The translations under genes and the position numbers were made by a program. A stretch of 64,000 nucleotides of DNA from Culex pipiens pallens (lineage: Eukaryota; Arthropoda; Insecta; Diptera; Culicidae). The notes under the pieces are model-generated. The model saw only the letters and a list, made by a program, of their open reading frames with translations. It was not told the origin of the DNA and searched no databases. The stretch is from positions 2,356,001-2,420,000 of the forward strand of contig NC_068938.1 of assembly GCF_016801865.2 (NCBI RefSeq), in the 5' to 3' direction. Below are positions 1-11,449 of the stretch, in pieces. How positions within the stretch are numbered: the stretch's first letter is position 1; each line of letters starts with the position of its first letter.

Positions 1-744
1 ATGTTATTTTTACAAATAAAAAATACATTACGATGCTGCCGGTTTCGGGCAAAGTTTTGCGTTTCCGGTTCCATCATTTCCCATTCCCCCAGGGAGAGCG
101 AAAGAGAGGTATAGTTTCCGCACGAGAAATTGGGAAAATATTTTAATTTTTATCTACTGCTTCGTGATGGGAAATTTTTGGTGACGGTTTGCTTCCCCAC
201 CCCACCCCCCGAAAAGAGATCCGTATTATTTCTGCAAATCCGAGAAATTAACACCACTTGGCTGCAATCCAGCTGAGATTACAACGAAACCTTATTTATG
301 ATTCATTGTTGCAGCGTGAGCCACTTTTCTAACATGTACTCTGCCTTCCCTTGGAGGGAAGAAAACTCTTTCTACAACTTTATTATACACGAAAGGAAGC
401 AGCATTTTGCTTTGCTCCGATTGCTGGAAGGGATTTGCTTAAATTTATAACGTTCATATTTTATCTGCCAGGCATATGCTAACGGCTGTTGGAATGTGAA
501 TACGCAAATGGATTTTACTCCCAGATTTCCAGCCAGTAATGTGTTGAGAAATTGCCAGTTTTGTGCGAAATCAGCATGTTTTGCTCACCTGAGAAGGGGT
601 ATTTTGCGTTTTGGGGAGATATTAATTGGTTAGAGAACATCTTTTTCATTGTTAAAAAAAATAAATTCTTTTTTTGTGAATAAGACAAAAACACGGTTGT
701 CTTTAAAGAAAAAAATATTGATAAAAAATTCTTACATAAAAATA
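1..744. other. AT-rich stretch, no gene seen
   Basis: AT-rich, non-repetitive-looking DNA with several A and T runs. The only open frame (about 79 codons, minus strand) is made largely of Phe, Leu, Ser and Lys codons expected from AT-rich sequence and shows no family signature. I see no RNA gene, splice-flanked exon or transposon end here. Confidence 0.5.
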
Positions 745-1940
745 GGGCGTTCAATTTTCCCGGGTAACGGGAAAAATATCTTTGGAATCCCGGGAATTCC
801 CGGGATATGGGGAAATTTTTGAAACAGTTATAAAATCTATGTTTTCATAAGATTTGTTATTTTTTAAAAGCTTACAATAATAGAATTAGCTCAATAATAT
901 TATTTGGTGATAATTTACATTTCAATCTAAACTAGAACGACAGTTTTAAATAGCTTAAAATAAATTAAAAATTAATCTCTTTTGTACTGAAATAACAACT
1001 TTGTATCCAATGAGATCAAAATTGAATAAGTATTTAAGAAATAAATTTATTAAATATATTTTTATTAATGACTGCCTGAAAAGTTTCTTTAAAAATGTCC
1101 AAAAAACATGAAGCGAAAACAAATAAAATGATATCAGTCAATTAAAATTTTAAATGATTATTGAATTTGATTTATTATATAAATTATAACATAATATTGT
1201 CAACTGGGAAAATCGGGACTACAGTCTGAATAGGTATAGGAGATTATAAGGCAATAAATTTGGAAATTGATGTACTAATTGATGTACGATTTCGTTCAAA
1301 ATTTTATGCTAAAAATGGCTTAAATAGCTGTCTTAATTCATTACATTTGTCTTGATTTGCCCAAGATTCTGGTGTTTGATGAAAAATAATTTAACATGAT
1401 ATATTTTTTTAAACAAATTTAAAATCATAAATATATGTTAATATAATACCAACTCTTTCAAAAATATAAAAAAAATGATAAAATTTAAAACGCTAGGCAT
1501 TTAACGGATCTGTAAACTAAAATTTTAACTATATTCCCTCATAAGTCAAATTAATTGATAAGCCAAATTAATTAATGAATATCTAGAGTTTTTTAAAGAT
1601 CCTATTAACAAAATTTTAAATGTTTGCTTTTTAGCTGTTTTTTAAACCGCCTTGAGTCAAAGATATTGATAAACATCCAAAAAAACAAAAAATTAAAATT
1701 TTGTTCATAGGACCTTTGAAAAAAAGCTCCAGATAAATGCCAAACACAATTTTAATGTTTAAAAATTCTTATCGTTTAATAAATATACAACTTGTCATCT
1801 ATTTCCACAACCAAATCTGAATTTGCAAAATAAATTTTGTTTTTTTTTTTTCAATTTCAGGAATTCCCGTGATTCGGGAATTCCTAGTTTTGGAAAAAAT
1901 CCCGGTAATTTTGTCCCAGGAATTCCCGGGATGTAAGCGC
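745..1940. mobile_element. Non-autonomous TIR element with CCCGGG palindromic ends
   Basis: A 1.2-kb AT-rich block bounded by ends rich in CCCGGGAATTCCCGGG-type palindromes. The left end reads GGGCGTTCAATTTTCCCGGG. The right end, on the opposite strand, reads GCGCTTACATCCCGGG, so the ends form imperfect terminal inverted repeats. Both ends are followed outward by TA (743-744 and 1941-1942), which fits a TA target duplication. Nothing inside looks coding. It resembles a MITE-like, Tc1/mariner-type derivative, but the superfamily is only inferred from the TA. Confidence 0.55.
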
Positions 1941-1981
1941 TAGATAAAAAGATAGTTAATATTCAAATAATCCTCAAGCAG

Positions 1982-3272
1982 AACAAACAAACAAACAAAC
2001 AAACAAACAAACAAGAAACAAGAAACAAGAAACAAGAAACAAGAAACAAGAAACAAGAAACAAGAAACAAGAAACAAGAAACAAGAAACAAGAAACAAGA
2101 AACAAGAAACAAGAAACAAGAAACAAGAAACAAGAAACAAGAAACAAGAAACAAGAAACAAGAAACAAGAAACAAGAAACAAGAAACAAGAAACAAGAAA
2201 CAAGAAACAAGAAACAAGAAACAAGAAACAAGAAACAAGAAACAAGAAACAAGAAACAAGAAACAAGAAACAAGAAACAAGAAACAAGAAACAAGAAACA
2301 AGAAACAAGAAACAAGAAACAAGAAACAAGAAACAAGAAACAAGAAACAAGAAACAAGAAACAAGAAACAAGAAACAAGAAACAAGAAACAAGAAACAAG
2401 AAACAAGAAACAAGAAACAAGAAACAAGAAACAAGAAACAAGAAACAAGAAACAAGAAACAAGAAGCAAGAAACAAGAAACAAGAAACAAGAAACAAGAA
2501 ACAAGAAACAAGAAACAAGAAACAAGAAACAAGAAACAAGAAACAAGAAACAAGAAACAAGAAACAAGAAACAAGAAACAAGAAACAAGAAACAAGAAAC
2601 AAGAAACAAGAAACAAGAAACAAGAAACAAGAAACAAGAAACAAGAAACAAGAAACAAGAAACAAGAAACAAGAAACAAGAAACAAGAAACAAGAAACAA
2701 GAAACAAGAAACAAGAAACAAGAAACAAGAAACAAGAAACAAGAAACAAGAAACAAGAAACAAGAAACAAAAAACAAGAAACAAGACAGCAAGACAGCAA
2801 GACAGCAAGACAGCAAGACAGCAAGACAGCAAGACAGCAAGACAGCAAGACAGCAAGACAGCAAGACAGCAAGACAGCAAGACAGCAAGACAGCAAGACA
2901 GCAAGACAGCAAGACAGCAAGACAGCAAGACAGCAAGACAGCAAGACAGCAAGACAGCAAGACAGCAAGACAGCAAGACAGCAAGACAGCAAGACAGCAA
3001 GACAGCAAGACAGCAAGACAGCAAGACAGCAAGACAGCAAGACAGCAAGACAGCAAGACAGCAAGACAGCAAGACAGCAAGACAGCAAGACAGCAAGACA
3101 GCAAGACAGCAAGACAGCAAGACAGCAAGACAGCAAGACAGCAAGACAGCAAGACAGCAAGACAGCAAGACAGCAAGACAGCAAGACAGCAAGACAGCAA
3201 GACAACAAGACAACAAGACAACAAGACAACAAGACAACAAGACAACAAAACAACAAGACAACAAGACAACAA
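1982..3272. repeat. Compound T-free satellite (4-, 7- and 8-bp units)
   Basis: Four successive tandem blocks: acaa tetramers (1982-2014), gaaacaa heptamers (about 2015-2784, roughly 110 copies), gacagcaa octamers (about 2785-3200, roughly 52 copies) and gacaacaa octamers (3201-3272). The + strand contains no T for about 1.29 kb. All minus-strand frames are therefore open, which creates artefactual 430-480 codon frames rich in Leu, Ser, Cys, Val and Phe. Interruptions are rare, for example one gaagcaa unit near 2464 and an A-rich unit near 2770. Confidence 0.97.
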
Positions 3273-4747
3273 GATAATTTTTGAGTTACTGTGGGTTCAT
3301 TTTCTCTTAAGAACATCATTTTCACATCTGTCTTTGACCACCTTGAAACATCGTCCTGCACCAAAAGTAAAATCATTAAAAATAAAAACCATTAGCACTA
3401 ATGGAGTTTTCAGATATGACCAGACCAAGAATTAGAAGAAAAAAACCTCAGCAGACCTTATATCCAACCAAAGAGCATTTTCCAGCTGTCTGCTATTTAC
3501 AGCGACATTAAGCGAGAAAGCACCCCTCATTAAGGTGAAAAAGCTCCAAAGTGTAAATACACTGCTTGCGCTCCCTTACCGCTGACGACGACGACGACCA
3601 TCGAGTAATTATTGACATTTCATTAGAAAGTTGTTGTTGATGTTCGTGAAATCGTTACCGTCCATTTTTGCCTACATTTAAGCATCTTGAAAGCGAAAGC
3701 TTTCTTCCACTGAATTGGACGTGAAATGTGTGTCTGTTTGCTTGTGGGTGACGTCAGGCCAAAGTTTCAATTAAAAAGTTAAAAATTTTCACCACCAGAA
3801 AGAAAGAGAGCGAGAGGTGAGGTGAGAGCAAACGGCAAATTAATGGGAAAAGTTTGGAGATGGCGTGACGATGGCATTTGAAAATTGTCCTGCAAAATGG
3901 TCCACCGGAATGTCCACGTGTCAACCGTTCGGATGCTGGTCAAAAGTGTTGGACACTCGAAACACAACCCCAATTAAGTTTTGCCTCTGACCGATCAATC
4001 ACAGAGTCAACTTATTGGAGAATGCTTGAAGATTTCGTGTTTCGTTTGGAGTATGTTTGACGATGTTTTACGCTTGCTCTCTTCATCGTTCTGAGGTTCA
4101 TTCAGTGGAGCAGAAAATCAAAATTAAACTGGTCGTGCCTTCTGTTGCAATGTTGGCTTGAATTGTGGCAAAGATAAATGATTCTAGAGTGGCTTTAAAT
4201 TAATTGATATGAATTTTTAAAAGAGTAATGACATTTTTGTAACATAATTGCATCTGCTTGAAAATCAAATAAGACAATAATAAAGACAAAACAAAATCAT
4301 TCAAATTCAACAAAAATTTTAAGAAACCGATGAATTAAGTAAAATTGCTAGTATTAATAATTGAGCTGAAAAGTAATCGATTGTGATTGGACAATCAATA
4401 ATATTCTATTTGAAAATCTAAATCCAATTAAATTTAAAAACATGCAAAATCAAATAAATCCTCAACGATTTGTAAAGAAATCAGGTAATTATCAAGATTG
4501 TTAACAATAAAATTATCAAGATTCGATAACTCTATCAGCGATAATCTTATCGACGATAACAGACTATAACACATTTTTAATTTGTTTCTTCAATTGACTT
4601 AATCCTTTATCCTTAAATCATGTTAACTTTTCAAAAATCTCTCTTTGAAATTATTTTTTTTTACTTTCAAAGTATAAGCAAAATTTCGTTTCTTTTGTTT
4701 AATTTTAATTTTTTAAATTTGCAGTATGGTTGAAGCGAAATTTCGTA
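3273..4747. other. Single-copy-looking intergenic DNA
   Basis: Mixed-composition DNA without a convincing frame. Two short opposing frames near 3779-4060 overlap each other and show no motif. A GATA-motif cluster lies at 4512-4559 and is listed separately. A short CGACGACGA run occurs near 3586-3600. No transposon ends were recognised. Confidence 0.45.
4512..4559. promoter_or_regulatory. Cluster of six GATA motifs
   Basis: Within 48 bp there are TTATC (4512), GATAA (4525), TATC (4533), GATAA (4540), TTATC (4547) and GATAA (4555), in both orientations. GATA-factor sites have the core WGATAR. Such clusters can be enhancers, but the local AT-richness makes chance clustering plausible and no neighbouring gene links it to a function. 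Confidence 0.25.
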
Positions 4748-5369
4748 TTAACCCTCTACTGCCCAATTTTTTTTTTCGAATATTTTTATTTTTCCCGTGT
4801 TCAGGAGGTCATTTTGAGCAACTTTTGTTCTACGAAAAACTTTACTTCTCTTGTTTTATGTTTTTCTTGTTTCATTTTTAGTATTTTATTTTGCATTTAT
4901 CTTGTTTAGTTTATGTTTGTTTTTGGTAGTATTTGGCCTATTCTACCACCTCCTATCATTACATTTTGCCTATCTAATTTTTTCATGTTTTTACAGTAAC
5001 TTTTTCAATTTTTTGCATGTTTTTCACATTTTTTACTATAAAATGGAACCATTATTATTTAAATTGTAAATAAATGCGTAGAGGCATAGTCTGGGGCACT
5101 AGAAAAATTACTGCATACTTCTTTTTACTTAAAATATAGGAAATGTTAGTAAAAACACAGCCAAAGTTGACCCCTAAAAAAATTACATTTTTAAAAACAT
5201 TGGCAAAGTCACATAAAACAAGTAAAACTTCCAACCCATAAATTTTCTAAAATTTTAAGAGTTCTTTTTTCCAATGCTTTAAAGATCAAAAATTGGTTGA
5301 AAAATGGATTTTTGGAGATTTTTTAAATCGAAGCCCGTCTAGAGGCGGGGTTGGGTTGTAGAGGGTTAA
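4748..5369. mobile_element. piggyBac-like MITE with TTAA target duplication
   Basis: A 614-bp AT-rich core (4752-5365) starts CCCTCTACTGCCCAA. It ends, read on the other strand, CCCTCTACAACCCAA. Both ends abut TTAA (4748-4751 and 5366-5369). A TTAA duplication next to CCCT-type ends is the hallmark of the piggyBac superfamily. The interior has no transposase; its one 72-codon frame is low complexity. This is a non-autonomous copy. A truncated relative lies at 9785-9930. Confidence 0.8.
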
Positions 5370-6021
5370 TTTGTGTATGTTACAAATAAAGTCATAAAAA
5401 AGCAAAATAAACATGCAAAAAAATATCCAACGAAAAAAACTCTTATGAAATTTAAATGTTTACAAAATTTCGCTTCGTTTGATACCCATATTACAGATTA
5501 TGAAAATATTGAGGTTTTTACAAAATATACTTTTAGAGTATTTAAATATTGAAACTAATAAATTAATGCAAATTACTTAAATTCTCACAAAATATCGATT
5601 TTTTTTTCATGCACTCAAATTTTAAAATTTCGCTATACTGCCCCTGATCGCATAAATGTCCCATATGCATTTTCATCGATTTCGAGTTATTGATGCATTT
5701 TGGTTCAAAATTGTGTGCTCTTTCGAAAGAGCCTATAACATCCAGTACATTGTTCTAGAAATCAGGAGGAAATCCAGTTTTTTCCCGAAAACTTAACACA
5801 TAGCCTTATGCATGGGACAATTATGCAAGAAAATTAAGTCAAGTTATAAAAAAATATTTTCGGGTAATAGGTGCTGTTGGTTATGTTTAAACATGACCAA
5901 AAAGGCAAAGAACTTTTCTAGAATCTATGGAATATATCAATTGAATACAGTTCAGATCTCTGAAATAATCACTTCTGATAATCGAATCACGATAAAAATA
6001 ATCGTTTTCAAACTCAAAAAC
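5370..6021. other. AT-rich DNA with weak inverted motifs
   Basis: AT-rich sequence flanking the piggyBac-like MITE. GAAGCGAAATTTCG before the MITE (about 4732) and AAATTTCGCTTCG after it (about 5466) are inverted relative to each other, which suggests the MITE may sit in an older TIR element. A second inverted pair is CATAAATGTCCCATATGCA (about 5651) against TGCATGGGACAATTATGCA (about 5808). No coding capacity was recognised. Confidence 0.3.
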
Positions 6022-6476
6022 TAACTTAATCCACCTATGTGGTTGATGCCTTCCTCACTTTATACCAACAATGGATAACATGAGTGGTTTGGACACATAT
6101 TTCAGCTATTTTTTAAAATCCAGAAAAATAAGTACACAGATATAACTTAAGTGGTAATAACTCGAGATAGGGTTGCCAGATCTTCAATGTTGTGGACTCG
6201 TTGGAATGGTCTTTCGATTACCTATCCAACTATGAGTCGGATGATGGATCCGGACATCGTTTGCATACATTTAATTGAGATCCGGCTTCAAAAAAGGACA
6301 TAAATATCACTTAAGTAGTCATAACTCGAGACAGGGTTGCCAGATCTTCAATGTTTTGGACTCGTTGGAAAGGTCTTTTAATTACCTAACCAACGATGGG
6401 TTGGATGGTGGATCCGGACATCAATTACATACATTTAAGTGAGATCCGGCTTCAAAAGGTACATAAATATCACGTT
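6022..6476 (+). repeat. 164-bp-unit tandem family, copy A (truncated)
   Basis: Begins with the family's left end (AACTTAATCCACCTATGTGG, then TGCCTTCCTCACTTT). It continues into about two units containing the conserved segments GGGTTGCCAGATCTTCAATG, GATCCGGACAT and ACATTTAAGTGAGATCCGGC. Similarity stops near 6476 without the right end (CCTCAGTGAGGAAGGC) seen in other copies, so this copy is truncated. Confidence 0.8.
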
Positions 6477-9002
6477 GACAATTTTTGGAAGTTCTTGAAT
6501 TTCCACAGCAAAGAGAGTCTTTCAGGGGAATGTTAATTGTTTAACTAATAAAAAAATGTAATGGATAATATAACAAGTTTGGACAAAAATCATAAATATT
6601 TGAGTACTAAAATAAAACTAACCATCGGTCATCCTACCATTCAATCCAACGATTGCTCCCAATGAGTGATGTTTACAGACGTCATCATTCACGTGGGAAA
6701 AATGAACGCCGAGAAGAGCTCCCCATGACACCACAGTCACTCACCATTAGCACAAGAATATAATTATTTTTCAATAATCAACAAAATTATCTAATAATCT
6801 TTACTACATATATAAAACAATCTAATATTCAAACAATAATTCTGCTATAAATACCTAATTACATTAATATTACTAATTAACTACCACTCATTCATTTATA
6901 CAATTTAAAATTTTACATTATTTAATTAATTTCTTTTTTTTTTTTTTTTAAATTGACAAATCGTCCTCACTCTCATTCCCTCACTTAAAATACCCAAAAC
7001 TCCTCCATCCACCTATTCTCTCTCCCCCACATCTCTCTTCCTCTCACATCTCTCACATCTCCATAATTCATCCCCAATCCCCAAAAAATTATCTAATACT
7101 TCTCTTTACCTTCATATTTCCTACATTACACACCATATCCCCCTCTCTTCCCCCCCCCCCAAAAAATCCTTTCCCAAAAACCCGCAAGCTTCTCTCAATC
7201 TCAGCACTGTCACCCCTTACCCCACCTTGGAGGCGCACTGACCTTGTTGTAGAGAGAGGGCGGCGAGTTTTGTAAGCGCGGGCGGCGGCAGTGGAGTGTG
7301 AGTAGATCTCGCGAGAGTGATTGTGTCTTGTGGTGATGGGTTGAGAGTGGATCATCGAGAGAGAGCAAGCGGGTGAGGGAGCGTAGGTGGTCGTTGGTCG
7401 CCGTGGGGTTGTGTGTTGGATTTGCCGGGAGGAGTGATGATGCGTGTGTGTGTGTTGCGCTCTTGGTGGGGTGATTCTGGCCTCATTCGAGGGGTGGGGG
7501 TGGGTGAGTTGAGATTGGGTGTGGGGGGGTGGTTTCCGTAGTGCGTTGGTGGGGTATTGGGGGGTGAGTGTGACCCATATGTTGAGGAGGAGATCATGAG
7601 GTTGGTTGGGTGTGTTGGGTGTTGTGTTGTGTGTGTGTGTGTGTGTTTTAGTTGAGCACCGATAGTGAGAATGTGTGTGTTGAGCCGAGCTTGTAGATGC
7701 TTCTGAGTGTGGGACGGGGTGGTCGCAACTCCGGCCAGGGGGGGCTGCCAAGTGGTGTCAACCGGAATGTGTTCACAAGCGGCACCAACAACCAAATGCA
7801 TCGCAATTGCCATAAATATATTCATGAAACATTAGTGGACGGTGCAGGCCCATTTAAATTAGGGTAAATGGGGAAGGTTTTGGCTTTCTGTCAAATATAT
7901 TTGAAATTTTGGGTGAAACGACCCTAAATTGTGGGAAATTGACTTGGCGCAACTCGTGAGAGTTGCAACAATATTTACTGCTTTCCATTTCGGACTGGAC
8001 GATAAATATTTAATGGAAGGCTTCAATTAATTTTGAAGCGAGCCTCGGTTGAATTTGTGATGTTTTTTCGAGTCCGATAAAGTTGTTTACGATTCGGTGT
8101 TTGTGTTGTAAAATGTGATCAACCTTTTTGAATCACGATGCTTTCCTTTTGACCGATCAATCTCAAAAAATCTGTAATCACAGCTCAGAACTTTTCAACA
8201 GATGTCTCAATAAGAAGCTTGTTAAAAATTTCAGTTCAACCTAGCAGCGTTCGCCGCAGGAACTGGAACCCGATTTCCTAACAAAATGTGACACTCTAAA
8301 AATTCCACCCAAGAAACCTCCTCCAATTGGCAGCAGCACTTCAAACTAACCCAGCGCGAACTTGTTCAAAAGTAAGAAAGGAGAAAAAAGAAAGAAAGTA
8401 CGCCAAAGTGGCCGCCGCAGCATGGCAAAGTTTTTTATTACACTAATTAAGCCGTTAACTTTCTTTCTCTCTCTCTCTCTAGAGCAGGCAAGCAATTGCG
8501 CGAAGACGTCAACGTCGACGTCGTGGTTCTGGTGCAGTTTTGCCATTTGCACGTCAAGTGAAAAGTTTTTTCCCCCTTTTCTCTTTGGACTGCATTAATT
8601 TACGAATTTCATTGGCTGCGAATTCTTGTGGTTCGAAGAATTGCAACCGGGCAGTTGCTGTCGTAAGAGAGTTGTTTGATTGGCGTAATTTTGTGGAAAT
8701 GGGCAGCTTTGAAAGTCACAGAAAACTGATGTTTTTCTTTTTGGAGATTTTCTATGGATTTTTCGTTAACTCTAAAAATTGAGGAAACTACTAAAAAGAT
8801 AATTTGAATTCCCCATGAATATCAGGTGGGCCTCCCTGCTCCTGGCAATCGTTTGACATGTTTCAATAAAGTTTAATGTGTCCGTGAGAGGTACCACTAT
8901 TCTCTCGATTCGAGGCCATTATTCTCTCTGACGAGCGCTGCCCAGTTTTGGATGTAGAGAACCCGATTCAGTCGAAATCTGGATTTTAGGCGATTTTTTT
9001 TA
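6477..9002. other. Intergenic DNA with a strand-asymmetric C/T then G/T block
   Basis: No convincing gene. The stretch 6960-7190 is strongly C+T on the + strand, including a C run near 7150. The stretch 7200-7760 switches to G+T-rich and includes a GT dinucleotide run near 7626-7646. The 220- and 157-codon minus-strand frames there are His/Thr/Pro-rich by-products of that skew. From 7760 to 8850 composition is more balanced, with AATTAATT-type motifs and no recognised repeat; 8362-8782 holds only overlapping short frames. Confidence 0.45.
7626..7646. repeat. GT dinucleotide microsatellite
   Basis: A short run of GT repeats embedded in a G+T-rich block. Its complement gives the His/Thr repeats of the spurious minus-strand frames. 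Confidence 0.8.
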
Positions 9003-9730
9003 AAGGTTCAGTGATTTTCCACGCATAAAAGTGCAATTTTCACGGGGACCACTCAAAAATCCCAAAATTTTACAGAAGGTGTTATTTTTGTTATTTTTAT
9101 ATTATTATTAGTTGTTTACCGATCCTCGGTCCTAACTTGGTCATAGCACCTTAAAGGACCCAATAAAAATAAGTTAAGAATAAAAAAAATATTATATCTT
9201 GGAAGTGGTTAATATTTTATGTCAAAAAAAAGTGTGATTTTACCACTTTTCTGCTGTAATAATATCAGATCCAAAAGTATATAAGATTGGATGAAAACTA
9301 GCTTCCCAGTATCAGGAACAAATTTAAATGGGATTTAACCCGTAAAAAGTTTCAATTTTTATGACAAAAAGTAAAAAATAATCCTTGATGTTTATGGCTC
9401 AAAAGAACTTTCGAATGCATCTAAGAGAGTTAGAATTGATGAAGTTTTACGGAAATGCGAGCAATTTTAAGATTCAAACTTAAAAGCCCGTTTTACCTCA
9501 CTTTTCTTAGTCGTAGAGGGCTCATATTTGGCGCTCATCCAAACAAACGCTGAATGTTACGACCGGTTTCACATTGGCGAAAAACTCACTCCTAAAACCA
9601 TTGTCGATAACATATTTGTTAAAAAAAAGTTGTTGCTAAAGAAAATATTTGAATTTCACGGAATTTTGCGGGAATTATGAAATTTCACGAATTTCACGCA
9701 TTCCGTGATATCGTGAAAATATACTGACCC
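9003..9730. mobile_element. TIR element with (A)GGNTCAGT ends
   Basis: The left end AGGTTCAGTGATTTTCCACG matches, imperfectly, the reverse complement of the right end (GGGTCAGTATATTTTCACG). The same left end recurs at 40459 and a similar right end near 42100-42192, which defines a dispersed family. An internal segment near 9279-9345 resembles part of the long inverted repeat at 20045-20112 (shared ATTTAAATGGG and TTAACCCGTAAAA), so this copy seems to carry a relic of that second family. No transposase was seen. Confidence 0.5.
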
Positions 9731-9784
9731 TACTTATGTGTGTTTTGTTTAATACCAAGGGAGGACAATTTAAGGATATAAGAG

Positions 9785-9930
9785 CAAGTAAAATCATCAA
9801 ACCCAATATTTTGCTATAATTTAGAAGTTCTACTTTCCAATGATTTTTTATATTATTTTTGGATTGGTTAGCAATAGATTTTTTTAGATCGAAGCCTGTC
9901 GAGAGGCGGGGTTTGGTTGTAGAGGGTTAA
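9785..9930. mobile_element. Truncated piggyBac-like MITE (right end only)
   Basis: Aligns by eye with the right third of the MITE at 4748-5369. Shared segments are AAGTAAAA, CAAACCCA/CCAACCCA, a TTTCCAATG block, ATCGAAGCC and GAGAGGCGGGG, ending GTAGAGGG followed by TTAA (9927-9930). No matching CCCTCTAC left end is found, so the copy is 5'-truncated or internally deleted. Confidence 0.65.
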
Positions 9931-11449
9931 GTTAGAAACTTGATGACTAAACGATGGCATTGAGTATTTTCTCTAATAAGCGATTTTATTTTGAAAGTTT
10001 TAATGCTAAATGCGACAAATTTAAATCAAAAGATTTTTTAACCCGTGATTGAAACGTGTATTAGATATTCTAATGGTGCAAGGTACTAGCAACTTTGCAG
10101 AAGGATGTAATACTCTAAAATAACGTTGGTACAATGTTTTGTTGAAAAACTTTTAAAATAGAAATTAGACTTAAATCAATTCCCTGGCATTGCATCTTTA
10201 AACCATTAAAATGATGTGAAACGCTCTTGTAATGAAATTTCTTAACTTCCTTCCAAGGAAAACCAATATCATACTTCAAATTCCCAAGAAACCACTGCCC
10301 CTTTCTCCAAAAAGTGCGTTAACCACAACCGGAACAAGAAATGCCATCACAATGGGAATGTTTGTTTGCGTCCGTCCCCCGTCGTGTTGTCGAACGCTGA
10401 TTGAAGTCACTGCTTGATTTGGGGTCGAGCATTCGAGTTGTGGGCACCAAATTTCTGAGGAATTTCATGGTTTGAAATGATCAACCTCCACAATGACCAC
10501 TTTTGGAGCATTGCGGAAATTTCCGGAGAAATTTGGGATTCCGGTTGGTGGTGGAAACGTTGAAAAGGCAAGTCATATAAATTAACTGTAACTACTGAAA
10601 TGCGTTGTAGAGATTCTGGCGAAAGCAGCTCATCAAACAGTTACTGGAAGTGCACTTCGTTTTAAATGTTGCTAACGCGCCAAGCCAAAGAGCTTTGAAC
10701 AACATAAAAATGCATTGCGAAAGCAAATGTTCTGCATCGTTTGAGAGTTTTATTATGTTTCATTTGTAGAAACAATTACGCCACGTTTTGTCCGATTTCC
10801 ACTACTTATTTTCAAAGCTCAGGGTTGTTTACGTACTTTCGGGGAAATCGCTGCAAGAACATTAACGTTGCACCAACGGCTCAGAACAGCTGGTGCCCAT
10901 CGGACCGGAAGGGCTCGCCGGGAAACGGAAATAAGCTGCTTGCATTGTTGGAAAACTTCTACGAGTGAATGGTGATGGAGTTACTGCTTCCTTTTTTTCA
11001 GCTGCAAGTAAATCCTGCTCAACATAATTGTTATAATTGCTAAACGAAAATAAAATTTCAAGCGATATAAAAATATATTTTAATACACAAAGTTAATGAA
11101 AAGTAAATCTTCCCTCGCAGTAACAGTCATTAAAAGCAAATTACAAACCAAAACCAACGAACCCGAAATGATCCCCTTTTTCAGCAATAAAATCAATTCA
11201 CGCCAAGTTGAGCCCGAATGGCACCACACCCATTTAGCGCAAAAGTCTAGATGTTAAGACCAACCAGGAAAAGCTCCCCAATCTCATTATGTTTGATACC
11301 ATTAAATTCATAAAGAGAGCGAGAGAGCGGAAACGACGCCTAATTTAATTTTATTTCACATATGACTTTTTGAGGAAAACGTGCCGCCCCAACCAAGCAA
11401 AGAACTGACTTTGGCTGGTGAAATGAAAAATTAAATATAAATGTATTTA
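9931..11449. other. Intergenic DNA, no gene seen
   Basis: AT-rich to mixed composition. Short frames at 10232-10417 and 10741-10968 lack motifs or splice context. No transposon ends or RNA genes were recognised. Confidence 0.45.

Noticed and set aside
1940..3376. Three overlapping minus-strand open frames of 432-478 codons rich in Leu, Val, Ser, Cys and Phe
   Set aside because: They are translations of the 7- and 8-bp satellite. All minus frames are open because the + strand lacks T, and no non-repeat domain is attached.
7089..7825. 220- and 157-codon minus-strand frames rich in His, Thr and Pro
   Set aside because: They arise from strand skew and a GT microsatellite, overlap each other in different frames, and have no domain.
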